A DNA stretch of 64,000 nucleotides from Tupaia tana. Lineage: Eukaryota; Chordata; Mammalia; Scandentia; Tupaiidae. The stretch's first letter is position 1. Each line of letters opens with the position of its first letter. The notes under the pieces are model-generated. The model worked only from the letters and a program-made list of their open reading frames with translations, did not search any database and was not told where the DNA came from. The DNA is taken from the NCBI GenBank assembly GCA_026018925.1, contig JAKSZU010000005.1, positions 86,941,386 to 87,005,385 of the forward strand, in the 5' to 3' direction. Below are positions 55,405 to 64,000 of this stretch, one piece after another. The translations under genes were made by a program, and so were the position numbers.

Positions 55405-55612
55405 TTGTATTTATCATCTCATTTAAACTTCATAATAAATCCATGTGGGTAGGTATTATTTATCCCTTTTAAAATATGAGAAACAGAGGCTCACTTGTTT
55501 GAATGTCATGTAACATAGGTAAAATTTAAACTGTAAAATATATTCCGGGTCTAAAGAACTGACAATCTTTGTATCCTACTGGCCTGTCTCACTTCTCAAG
55601 CAGAGGCATCAC
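55405..55612 (-). repeat. MIR, antisense
   Basis: 'atctcatttaaacttcataataaatccatgtgggtaggtattatt' -type core in pieces, then 'atgagaaacagaggctcac' and 'atattccgggtctaaag'. A clear antisense MIR pattern. Confidence 0.75.
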
Positions 55613-55756
55613 AGAGTCAAAAACATTATGAACCAAATTAAATATCTGAATTGCATTGCTTATCTGACCTGTATAATCCCCATACTTCCATTCCGAAGGA
55701 ATTAACTTCTGAGACAATTCAAAATTAAATAATATTTTATGAAGAGAAAAGATGTT

Positions 55757-55826
55757 TTATTAGACAGAAGCTGTAGTGATGTATAGTGATTAAATGTATA
55801 AAATAAATTAAAATTTAAAAAAATCT
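55757..55826 (+). mobile_element. L1 3' terminus, sense
   Basis: 'gtgatgtatagtgattaaatgtataaaataaatt' -like end in pieces, with an A-rich tail. It matches the last 70 bp of the L1 at 11615-11765. Confidence 0.6.
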
Positions 55827-56010
55827 AGGAGAAAGTGAGACAAGTCTTTCCTGTAACTTTTACTGTACTATATAAATGGCTAAAGAGCAATTTATGTTTT
55901 AAAAGGTGACTTGTACAACAGTTGAGTTAAGAAAATCAATGTTTTAGTGAAGAAAACCAAGAATGTCGTGGGGCTTTGTTGAACATTATTTCTTTGTAAA
56001 TGAATATTGT

Positions 56011-56026
56011 AGAAATGAAGACTTTG
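56011..56026 (+). repeat. TSD of NPM1 retrocopy (copies at 56011 and 57335)
   Basis: agaaatgaagactttg at 56011-56026 and agaaatgcagactttg at 57335-57350, one mismatch in 16. The right copy follows directly after the poly-A tail. Confidence 0.9.
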
Positions 56027-57334
56027 ACCCTAGAGTGATTCTGTCTTACACGGTTGTTTTTTTCTAGAGCTGCGGTAATTTACCTCCATCCACCTACTCA
56101 CCCACCTAAGTGTGTGCCACTATCCCATGGCAAATTTGATGGACATGGACATGAGCCCCTGAGGACCCAGAACTATCTTTTTGGTTGTGACCTAAAGGCT
56201 GACAAAGATTATCACTTTAAGATGGATAATGATGAAAATGAATGTCAGTTATTTTTAAGAACAGTTTAGGGGCTGGTGCAAAGGATCAGTTGCACGTTGT
56301 TGAAACAGAGACAATGAATTATGAAGGCAGTCCAGTTAAAGTGACACTGGCAGCACTGAAAATGCCTGTACAGTCAATGGTTCTTCTTGGGGGCTTTGAA
56401 ATAATACCACCTGTGGTCTTATGGTTGAAGTGTGGTTCAGGACTTTTGTATATTAGTGGACAGCACTTAGTACCTGTGGAGGAAGATTCAGAGTCAGAAA
56501 AGGAAGAGAACATGAAACTCAAGTATATCCGGAAAGCGATCTGCCCCTGGAGGTGGGAGGTTCCACAGGAAAGTATAAAATTTGCTACTGATGAAGATGA
56601 AGATGATGATCAAGTTGTTGTTGATGATGATTATGATTTTGAAGATTAGGAAACAAAAGAAAAAGCTCCAGTGAAGAAATATATATGAGACACTCCTGGC
56701 AAAAATACTCAAAAATCAAACCAAAATGGAAAAGACTCAAAGCCATCAACACCAAGATGAAAAGGTCAACAATCATTAAAAAAAAAAAGGAATAAATTTC
56801 TGAAAGGCCAAAATTACCTAGTTCTGTAGAAGACATTAAAGCAAAAATGCAAACAAGTATAGAAAAAGATAACAAGTATAGAAAAATATGGTTCTTTTCC
56901 CAAAGTGGAAGCCAAGTTTATCAATTACATGAATAATTGCTTCCAGATGACTGACCAGGAGGCTGTTCAAGATATCTGGCAGTGGAGGAAGTCTCTTTAA
57001 GAAAACAGTTTAAACATTTTGTTAAATTTTTCTGTCTTATTTCATTTCCGTGACAGTTGATATCTGGCTGTCCTTTTTCTAATGCAGGGTGAGAACTTCC
57101 TCTACCATGCTGGGTAAATGTTGTCCAGGTTCCATTGCCAAGAATGTGTTGTCTAAATGCCTGTTTAGTTTTTAAAGATGGAACTCCACCCTTTGCTTGG
57201 TTTTAAGTATATGGAATGTTATGTTAGAACACAGTAATAGTGGTGGTCAGACATGGAAATGGTGAGGAGACAAAAAATACATGTGAAATAAACTGAGTAT
57301 TTCAATAAAGTAAAACAAAAAAAGAAAAAAAAAA
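56027..57334 (+). pseudogene. Processed pseudogene of nucleophosmin (NPM1)
   Basis: An intron-less, near full-length copy of NPM1 mRNA. NPM1 encodes a pentameric nucleolar histone chaperone and ribosome-assembly factor. The copy has 5'UTR-like sequence from about 56031, the ATG at 56127-56129, the normal stop TAA at 56998-57000, a ~300-bp 3'UTR, AATAAA at 57304-57309 and an A-rich tail. The translation keeps recognisable core segments ([42 protein letters not shown]) and the C-terminal 'Q-WRKSL' end. It is dead: a 1-bp loss at 56157-56162 gives TGA after 11 codons, a 4-bp loss near 56263 shifts frame, and TAG follows at 56647. A 19-bp unit is tandemly duplicated at 56853-56890. No promoter or intron is present. 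Confidence 0.96.
57304..57309 (+). terminator. Polyadenylation signal inherited from NPM1 mRNA
   Basis: AATAAA about 8 bp before the A-rich tail, with a second AATAAA-like 'aaataaac' at about 57287. It is a relic of the parent mRNA and does not indicate an active gene. Confidence 0.75.
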
Positions 57335-57535
57335 AGAAATGCAGACTTTGGTTGATCCATCATTGACTGTCTTCTTTTCTACAGCTTTTTCTTTGACTAG
57401 AAATATGTTAATATAACAGTGAGATTTTCTCATTTAAGAACAAAAAACTGTGTATTTTTTTTGCAAAAAAGTAATGAAATGAAATAAAATAGATACCAAA
57501 TTATTAAAGTGTACGTCAAAATTAAATCACAAGCT

Positions 57536-57770
57536 GTCCCATAGACTATTGGTTAAGGGAACCAGAACCCATATGGCCAACCATAGTTTAAGTCATAGTC
57601 CCGTGGACTTGAAAACACATGCCAGGCACCTATGCACATGTACTCCAAATCCTGACAAGATGGAGAAATACAGTAGAAGGGATTGAAGTATGACCATGCC
57701 CCTCTGAGAGGTGCTTCCTCCTTCTCTCTCTGTCTCGTTCTGGTGAATTCATGTGCCCTGAGGTTTTAAA
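57536..57770 (+). repeat. tRNA-derived SINE, old
   Basis: Strongly decayed sense copy: 'ccatatggccaaccatagttt', 'gccaggcacctatgcacatg', 'tagaagggattgaagtatgacc', CT tract, 'catgtgccctgagg'. Confidence 0.75.
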
Positions 57771-57780
57771 AGAAGATCAA

Positions 57781-57898
57781 TGATAAGCTGGTCACAGTAG
57801 TGCATGCCTGTAATACTAGCTATTTAGAAGGCTGAAACAAGAGGATTGTGAATCAAGGCCAGCCTGGACATAATGAAACTTTGTCTCAAAAAGCAAAA
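57781..57898 (+). repeat. 7SL-RNA-derived SINE monomer
   Basis: 'gctggtcacagtagtgcatgcctgtaatactagcta', 'aggctgaaacaagaggattgtg', 'aaggccagcctggacataatg' and 'tttgtctcaaaaag' in order match a FAM/FLAM/proto-B1-type monomer, with about 20% divergence by eye. It ends two bases before a young tRNA SINE. Confidence 0.85.
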
Positions 57899-57901
57899 AC
57901 A

Positions 57902-58139
57902 GGAACCAGCAGTTGGTGAACTGGCTATGTCACTGGACTCCCATGTAGTGGACCGTAGTTCAAGTCCCAGACCCGGTGGCTTAAACGCATGCCCGGCATG
58001 TGTGCGTGTGTGCCCAGGATCCTGAGAGGAGAAGGGATTGCGGCATGACCATCCCCCCTGGGAGGTGATTTCTCACTTTCTGTCTCTCTGGCTTTCTCCG
58101 TCTTTCTGGCGAGTGCATGCTCCCTATAGCAAAAATGTC

Positions 58140-58176
<37 letters not shown>

Positions 58177-58191
58177 AAAAAAAAAAAAAAC
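57902..58191 (+). repeat. tRNA-derived SINE, GGAACC head
   Basis: Sense copy directly behind the 7SL monomer's A-rich end: 'ggaaccagcagttggtgaac', box B 'agttcaagtcc', a short deletion in the body, and a tail of more than 45 As broken by one 'cc'. It may have used the 7SL tail as its target. Confidence 0.92.
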
Positions 58192-58317
58192 AGTGCAGTG
58201 CAAAAACAAAGTAACATTCAATAGCAAAAAAATAAATGAACCTTTGAAAATGAGTAAAAGATCAGGAAACATGTATTTCAAAGATAACACAAAAATGGCA
58301 GATATATGAAAGGTGTT

Positions 58318-58408
58318 CAATATCACTAGTCTTTAGAGAAATGCAAATTGAAACTACTATGACATACTAGCTCATACTCATTATGATAGCTAGCATCGAA
58401 AAGAGGAG
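58318..58408 (+). mobile_element. L1 ORF2 end, left part
   Basis: 'caatatcactagtctttagagaaatgcaaattgaaac' -type sequence with 'tactcattatgatagctagc' is the standard late-ORF2 L1 segment in sense. It is interrupted by a SINE and resumes at 58706. Confidence 0.85.
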
Positions 58409-58669
58409 AGATGAGCTGAGTCCATGACCTAGTGGTTAAAAAAGCTGGATATTACATGACCAACCACGTGGTCTGACTCTCAGTTTCACTGGCTTGAAAC
58501 ACGTGCCAGGCATGTGTGCACATGTGCACACATGACCCAAATCCCAAAAGGATGAATAAATGGAGGAGATAAGATTGCGATGTGACTACATCTCAAGGGG
58601 TGGTAAGAGTGGGATTTCTCCTTTTCTTTCTCTATCTCTCTGGCAAGTGCAAACACCTTCTGGCAAAAA

Positions 58670-58704
<35 letters not shown>

Positions 58705-58706
58705 AT
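58409..58706 (+). repeat. tRNA-derived SINE inside L1
   Basis: 'gagctgagtccatgacctagtgg' head, degraded box B, duplicated 'gtgtgcacatgtgcacac', body and an (AAAT)n tail (58664-58706). It splits the L1 ORF2 region. Confidence 0.85.
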
Positions 58707-59450
58707 GACAAGAGATAGCAAATGTGAAAGAAGGTATAGAGAAATGAGAACTCTGGTACTAATGGTGGAAGTGTAGAATGGCACAGTCATTATGGAAAAT
58801 ATTATGACAGTTTCTAAAAAACTTAGAACAATTATATGATCCCGCAACTTCTCCTCTGGTCATATAATCAAAGGAATTGAACTCACCTTGCTGTAAATAT
58901 ATCTACACTTCTGTGATTCCTGTGGCATTCTTCTCAATAGCCAAGATATAGAAATAATAAAATGCCTGTCGATGGATCAATGGATAAAGAAAATGTGGTA
59001 CATACACAAAATGAAATAATATTTAGTCTTAATAAAGGAGATCCTGGCATTTGTCTCAACATACATGGACCTGGAAAATGTCATGATCAATGAAGTAAGC
59101 CTGGTAGAGAAAGACAGAAAAAAGAAATTTGAGTTACAAAGAGAAAGAATCAGTGGTTATCATGGGTGTGGGTGCGGGTTGGGATGAAATAGACAGAGGT
59201 AAGTTAAAAAATATACAAAATAGCAGATAATGTAGGTTGAATATATGTAAAGATCTCAGGCATACCACAAGGGCTATAGTGAATAAAAATTTATATTGGG
59301 TATTTGTGTTAAATAAGTAGATTTTAGCTGCTTTTGTCATAAAAAATGCAACTGTGAGATGATAGATTGCTAACCTACTTAACTAGAGTAACTAATTTAC
59401 TATTTGCATTCTATTGTAAACCTTAAATTAAATTCCTTTTAAAATAAGTA
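58706..59450 (+). mobile_element. L1 ORF2 end and 3'UTR, right part
   Basis: 'ggtactaatggtggaagtgtagaatggcacag', 'tgcctgtcgatggatcaatggataaag', 'aaaatgtggtacatacac' and 'gatcctggcatttgtc' follow mid-age L1 in sense, then a 3'UTR to 'cttaaattaaattcc'. Frames are broken. Confidence 0.85.
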
Positions 59451-60160
59451 AATGAGAGAGTAAAACAATAGTAAAACATATTTTAATGATTTAATATAAT
59501 GATTTGTACTTGTTGAAACTGCTCGAATATCACTTTATTAACCTACATTGTACTATGCTGAAAATAAATAAAATTAAAGTAACACATACCTAGCTTAATT
59601 ATACAAAAAAAACTTATAAATGATCCTACTACTATTGTAGTTTTAGATAGTATATAGATTAACTTCTAACAAAATAAATAGCTTGTTTTATGCATACCAG
59701 GACTTCTTACTGCTTTAGTAACTAGAGAAAAATTAAATGTGTTTGGTCGGTTAAAAGTTAGTTAAGAATAGTCTAGCAAATAGAAACCCATAGTAACTGA
59801 GAGTATAATTGTGCATACTTTATTTTTCTGCTTTTGTTCTTTCAGCTTCGGTGGGCTGCTTTTTGAGACGAATACTCACATTCTTTATCAACTCTTGAAA
59901 ATGCAACAAAAACCAATCGAAATAGTTTTGCATGCTTCTTTCTTATACTATTGGAGTGTCCCTGAGCAATGGTTTAGGAAGTTCAATTTACATTATATAA
60001 TAAATATAGTGAAATTCAGTTACAAATGACTTCTGTGATATACTTAAAAATTATATTAAATATATGAATCAATTTTTAGTTTGTGTGTGTGTACGTGTGT
60101 GTGTGTAAAACCGTGGCTATAATAATGGTAAATATGTGAGAAATACTTGTTCAAAGAAGG
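59451..60160. other. Unassigned AT-rich sequence
   Basis: No recognised element apart from a (GT)n stretch at 60080-60107. Confidence 0.5.
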
Positions 60161-60164
60161 AATG

Positions 60165-60245
60165 AAGGTTCAGCAACACATCCTGGTAAGTAACGGAGCC
60201 AGATTACACATGGCCAACCACACAATTCAAATCCTAGGTCTTACT
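60165..60245 (+). repeat. Possible tRNA-SINE head fragment
   Basis: 'ggttcagcaacacatcctgg', 'acacatggccaaccacacaattcaaatcctagg' resembles the head up to box B. No body follows. Confidence 0.4.
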
Positions 60246-60463
60246 TACCTACCATGATAAAACTCCTAAGTTTAATGAGGAATTGTATCTACATATACAT
60301 CAATTTTAAGTAAAATTATATAAATAATATTCATCAATTTAATATACATAATAAAGAGAGTAAAAGTCTCTTTGGGAATTTTTATTGTTTGAAGCTGACA
60401 CTTATAAAATTAAAAAGATGATGATAAAAGCTGATGATATATATTTTCCAGATGGATATATAC

Positions 60464-60517
<54 letters not shown>

Positions 60518-61240
60518 GCACACACACACACATACACACAAACACAATATAGTTACTTTGGGAATTCTTAATCTCTAAAGTGTCTGCTTACTCTGCAATA
60601 AGATATCATACACTCATGAATTTATAATCCAAATTGGTATTTCTGTATACCAAAATTGACACTTTCATAAATAATTTAGTTTTGTAGTCTTATAGATACA
60701 AAATCATTTGCACACTATGGAATATAAATGTATTTACTGGCACTATCACTTGATGTTAAGTTTTCTAATTTGGTTCCCAGAAAAGGATACATTTTTATAA
60801 TATTCTTGGATTATTTATGAGGTAATTTTGTTGATAAATCATTGTTCCAATAGTGCATAATTATACTTAAGAGCAGATTTCCAAAACAATATAAATTTAT
60901 ATTTTACAAATTTATAATTTATGAACAATAGGTCCTCCTAATCATGTTTGTTTTCCCCCCACTCTGGGATTTTTTAGATCAAAAGTTCTTGAGGCACCTA
61001 GTAGGAAAATCCCTTTTCACCTCATTTCATTATTATAAAGCTTGTGCTTTATTAATAATATACATGCCTGAAACACAGACTCCTAAAATTGGAGTTGCTA
61101 AAAGATATGAAAAATGAACTGATGTAATGAATAATAAGCTTGAAAGGGAAAGAAAGGACTAGATTTGAATTCTCTTAGTGTATTATGTAGATCCTGGTAT
61201 TGTTATTTATTGCCATGGTAATAATATATTGTGTGTGTTT
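60246..61240. other. AT-rich sequence with (TA)n(CA)n microsatellite
   Basis: TA repeat of about 50 bp followed by CA repeat of about 44 bp at 60456-60546. The rest is unassigned and strongly AT-rich. Confidence 0.6.
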
Positions 61241-61261
61241 GTGTGTGTAAAAACAAAGCAA

Positions 61262-61625
61262 AACAAAAAATTCAGTAGCTTAAAACAAGCATTTATTTAG
61301 CCTAGGAGTTTGTAGGTCGGTAATTTAGGCTGGTTCAGCTGAATAGCTTTTGTGGCTTTTATTGAACTCATGCAGATGTTGAGAGTTGATTGCAGTCATA
61401 GGGATTAGAGGTGATTGAGCCATATGCTTTCTTTTTTTTCCCCCCAGTGTGCTAACCCAGGCATATTTTCAGTGAGACTGAAGCAATAGGTGAAAAAGCA
61501 AAATCACATTACACAAGCCCAGTTAAGACTCTGAATCACCATTACTAGCATTCCATGGACCTTAAACACACTTCATGGTGGAACCCAGAGTCATAGTCGA
61601 CAGGCACCATGATGTTACATAACAA
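61262..61625 (-). mobile_element. Possible MLT1-like LTR, antisense
   Basis: 'cagtagcttaaaacaagcatttatt' in antisense, then 'aggtcggtaatttaggctggttcagctg' and 'gttgattgcagtcatagg', matches the end region of old MaLR LTRs. The other half is weak. Confidence 0.45.
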
Positions 61626-61689
61626 AGAGTATGGAACAAGGAACCACTAAAAATTGAATCTACTCATGCAATCAATGTATCAGTCTTTT

Positions 61690-61853
61690 TTTTTTTTTAG
61701 AGTTATTTTATTTAACTTTATTTATTTATTTACTTTTTAAAAACATTTGACCAAAGAGGGACAGAGCGAGAGAGAAACAGAGAGAGAGAGAGAGAGTAGG
61801 AGAGCAAGCCGCCAGGTCCTGGACTCAAACACCATTCAGTCATGTGGGAGAGA

Positions 61854-61886
<33 letters not shown>

Positions 61887-61945
61887 TAGGAGAGCAAGCC
61901 GCCAGGTCCTGGACTCGAACACCATTCAGTCATGTGGGAGAGAGA

Positions 61946-61980
<35 letters not shown>

Positions 61981-62072
61981 TAGGAGAGGAAGCCGCCAGG
62001 TCCTGGACTCGAACACCATTCAGTCATGTGGGAGTCTAACGTCCTTAATCACCACACCACCTGCTGGCCCCA
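61690..62072 (-). repeat. Short tRNA-SINE with internal triplication
   Basis: Antisense: tail 'agagttattttatttaacttt', then three tandem copies of a ~90-bp unit consisting of (GA)n plus 'gccgccaggtcctggactcg' and 'accattcagtcatgtggga'. Unit anchors 'gccaggtcct' start at 61811, 61901 and 61995, so spacing is 90 and 94 bp. The full head end 'caccacctgctggcccc' occurs once. The (GA)n parts keep long frames open, but these do not code. Confidence 0.88.
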
Positions 62073-62217
62073 ATGTATCAGTCTTCAAAACTTTTAACCA
62101 GGACGTAACAAAGGCCAGTGATTAAGATGGAGCAAATAATAGATATAAGGGAAGATGGTTATCATTATTATTAAAACAGAATTGAGAGGACTTAACATTA
62201 CGTTGTTATGATCAGAG

Positions 62218-62447
62218 TGGCTGTTGGTTAAAGAATGAGATTTCAGGGTCAGAAGTGGCTGTATTTGACTGCAGTTTGAGTCCCAGACCCAGTGGCTTAA
62301 AACTCACATCTGCTGTGTGTGCATCGGTGTCCAAAATCCTGAGGAGAAAGGATTTCAGAAGGGCTGACTACGCCCCTGGGGTGTGATGTTTTGCTTTCTT
62401 TCTCTGTCTCTTTGGTGAGCACACACGCCCTATAGCAAAAATCTATA
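62218..62447 (+). repeat. tRNA-derived SINE, mid-age
   Basis: Head starts near 'gctgttggttaaagaatgag', box B 'cagtttgagtccc', with 'ttaaaactcacatctgc', body, and 'cacgccctatagcaaaaatc'. The tail becomes a CA repeat and then a long A run. Confidence 0.85.
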
Positions 62448-62457
62448 CACACACACA

Positions 62458-62492
<35 letters not shown>

Positions 62493-62500
62493 AAAAAACC
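62448..62500 (+). repeat. (CA)n(A)n at SINE tail
   Basis: About 24 bp of CA repeat followed by about 29 As, directly after the SINE body. Confidence 0.9.
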
Positions 62501-62617
62501 CACGAAGAAACAAGCAAAAAAATTGACTGAAATTTCAATGATGGGATATGGTTTGCTAAGGCTTTCATAATAATAAAAAAATAATAAAAAAATAAAGGTT
62601 AAGAATAGTTTATTCAG

Positions 62618-62902
62618 GGAACCAGCAGTTAGTGTAATGGCTATGTCGCTGGACTCCCACGTAGTCGACCGCGGTTCGCGTCTCGGACACGGTGGCTTAC
62701 AACTCACGCCGGGCGTGTGTGTGTGCGTGCCCAAGATCCCGAGAGGAGAGGAGAATGGAGGAGAAGAGATTGCGGCGTGACCATCCCCCCTGGGGGGTGA
62801 TTTCTCACTTTCTGTCTCTATGTCTCTCTCTGTCTGTCTGGCGAGCGCACGCGCCCTATAGTGAAAAAAAAAAAAAACCTCTCCAAAAAAAAAAAAAAAA
62901 AA
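62618..62902 (+). repeat. Young tRNA-derived SINE, TTCGCG subtype, 17-bp TSD
   Basis: Sense copy with GGAACC head, box A TTAGTGTAATGG, box B GGTTCGCGTCT, 'ttacaactc', CpG-rich body and a tail with an inserted A14 before 'cctctcc'. Perfect TSD aagaatagtttattcag at 62601-62617 and 62903-62919. Confidence 0.96.
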
Positions 62903-62988
62903 AAGAATAGTTTATTCAGAAAAAAAAAAATAAACAACAAAAACAAGATCAGATTTCTTTCTGTTTCTAAACTATGCATGTGCCTATA

Positions 62989-63022
62989 ACACTTGATCTT
63001 AGGGAAAAGGCTGAGAAATGAT
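62989..63022 (-). pseudogene. U2 snRNA 5'-end fragment
   Basis: On the minus strand this reads 'catcatttctcagccttttcc' followed by 'ctaagatcaagtgt', which matches the first ~33 nt of U2 snRNA with a few changes. U2 pairs with the intron branch site in the spliceosome. Only the 5' end is present, as in many retro-copied snRNA fragments, and it cannot be functional. Confidence 0.7.
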
Positions 63023-63109
63023 GTGTATACCCTCTGATGTAAATTTTCTGTTCATATCTTTTTTAAGTTACATATGAGTTTGATTATAAAAAAGTGACCT
63101 TATAAAAAA

Positions 63110-63590
63110 AAAGAAAAGAAAATAGAACTCACCCTGTAGCCTAAACAAGAGACATTTATTTCCTGAGTTCTGGAGTCTTGACCTCCAGAATCAGGAAGTC
63201 AGTAGGTCCATGATCCCCCCGTAGGAGAAAAATGTCCTTAGCCCCTTCTACCTCTGGTGTTTTCTGGCAATCCTTGGCATTCTGTAGCTTATAGATGCAT
63301 CATTCCAAGTCCTGCCCCTATAATTAGAGGGCTATCTTTTCTTTGTTTATGTTACTCTCTTCACATGGGGTTCCCTCTGTATGTGTGGGTTTCAATTTTT
63401 CTCTTCTTCTTAGGACACCAGTTATCTTGAATTAGTGCTGACTTTGACCTTACTCCACTATATGTTATCTTATATAGTTACAGCTGTTTTGGCTCTCTTT
63501 CCAAATAGAGACACATTCCGATGTGTTGAAGGCTAGGTTTTCAATGTATCTTTTTGGGGAACACAATTCAACCCTTAACAGTAATTGAAT
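63110..63590 (-). mobile_element. ERVL/MaLR-type solitary LTR, antisense
   Basis: 'gacatttatttcctgagttctgg', 'aatccttggcattctgtagc', 'cttcacatggggttccctctgtatg', 'cttaggacaccagttatcttg' and 'ggggaacacaattcaacccttaac' match, in antisense, the end, middle and start of a common mammalian LTR. No retroviral coding region is attached. Confidence 0.75.
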
Positions 63591-63608
63591 TAATGAAAAC
63601 AATTTTTT

Positions 63609-63852
63609 GGGAGGAGAGATTTTTTAGTGTGTGTGCTCATTGGAGAGAAAGAGAGAGAAAGACAGAAAGTGAGAAATCATCCCCCTCCCCTAGAGGGGGT
63701 GGCCATGTCCCAATCACTTTTCCTCCACTCTCCTCTCAGGATTTTGGGCACACAAGCACCCGGTGTCAGTTTGAAGCCATCGGGTCAGGACTCAAACCAC
63801 AGTCAACTATGTGAGAGTCCAGCGACGTAACCATTACGCCATCTGCTGGTCC
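63609..63852 (-). repeat. tRNA-derived SINE with perfect TSD
   Basis: Antisense copy almost abutting the LTR: short tail, 'gagaaatcatccccctcccc', 'ctccactctcctctcagg', head with 'ccattacgccatctgctggtcc'. TSD tgaaaacaatttttt at 63594-63608 and 63853-63867. Confidence 0.93.
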
Positions 63853-63867
63853 TGAAAACAATTTTTT

Positions 63868-64000
63868 GATAGAGAAATAAATGTTATTTAGAGAATCCAT
63901 GAGAAAGATGAGTTTGAATTGGAATAGTCTAAATTTCAGCTGTCAGACTAACATCTAGAGTTCTAAAATACATAAAAATGTAAGATTAATCTAGAAACAA
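63868..64000. other. Unassigned sequence to window end
   Basis: AT-rich, nothing recognised. Confidence 0.5.

Noticed and set aside
56242-56649. 135-codon frame with NPM1 similarity as a possible gene
   Set aside because: It is the middle of a processed pseudogene. The true start is out of frame after an indel and the C-terminal part lies beyond stops.
61747-62125. Overlapping Arg/Glu/Ser-rich frames of 67-93 codons
   Set aside because: They come from (GA)n tracts and the triplicated SINE unit.

Overview
This window looks like AT-rich, gene-poor mammalian nuclear DNA, either intergenic or deep intronic. I find no intact protein-coding gene. The open reading frames are short (up to about 150 codons), and most fall in repeats or simple sequence. 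Nearly everything I can name is a retroelement. The dominant family is a tRNA-derived SINE of about 230-290 bp, in some 40 copies on both strands. The best copy (28147-28410) has a tRNA-like head with consensus Pol III A and B boxes, a pyrimidine-rich body and an A-rich tail.

Organism: placental mammal. Two 7SL-RNA-derived SINE pieces (57781-57898, 11886-12045) point to Euarchontoglires. The tRNA SINE is not a rodent B2/ID or lagomorph C element. My best guess is a colugo (Dermoptera), whose CYN tRNA-SINEs have this general design. That is inference from memory and was not checked. MIR, MER5-type, MaLR/ERVL-type LTR and old L1M pieces form the ancient mammalian background.

Layout. 1-9 kb: AT-rich sequence, SINEs, a mariner-like palindrome, a (TA)n/(TG)n block and a 1-kb antisense L1 3' portion ending in a hairpin. 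9-19 kb: quiet sequence, young SINEs with exact target-site duplications (TSDs), a MaLR LTR and a 5'-inverted L1. 19-31 kb: nested, dimeric and internally duplicated SINEs, MER5 and MIR pieces, and two GC-richer unexplained blocks. 31-46 kb: adjacent L1 3' ends, a mariner-like element split by a SINE, an LTR-like 3' end and long unassigned tracts. 46-55 kb: a SINE-dense stretch with a head-to-tail cluster, plus older tRNA-SINE types. 55-64 kb: a full-length processed NPM1 pseudogene with recognisable TSDs, a 7SL monomer beside a tRNA SINE, an L1 split by a SINE, a SINE-borne 90-bp tandem array, a U2 snRNA fragment and an antisense LTR.

The elements do not act as a pathway. The history they record is L1-driven retrotransposition. 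L1 machinery plausibly mobilised the SINEs, the NPM1 mRNA copy and the U2 fragment, with insertions stacked inside each other. The most notable observations are the SINE family's two apparent box-B subfamilies, a dimer that seems to have inserted as one unit, its tandem expansions, and the NPM1 retrocopy. I saw no CRISPR array, operon or bacterial feature.
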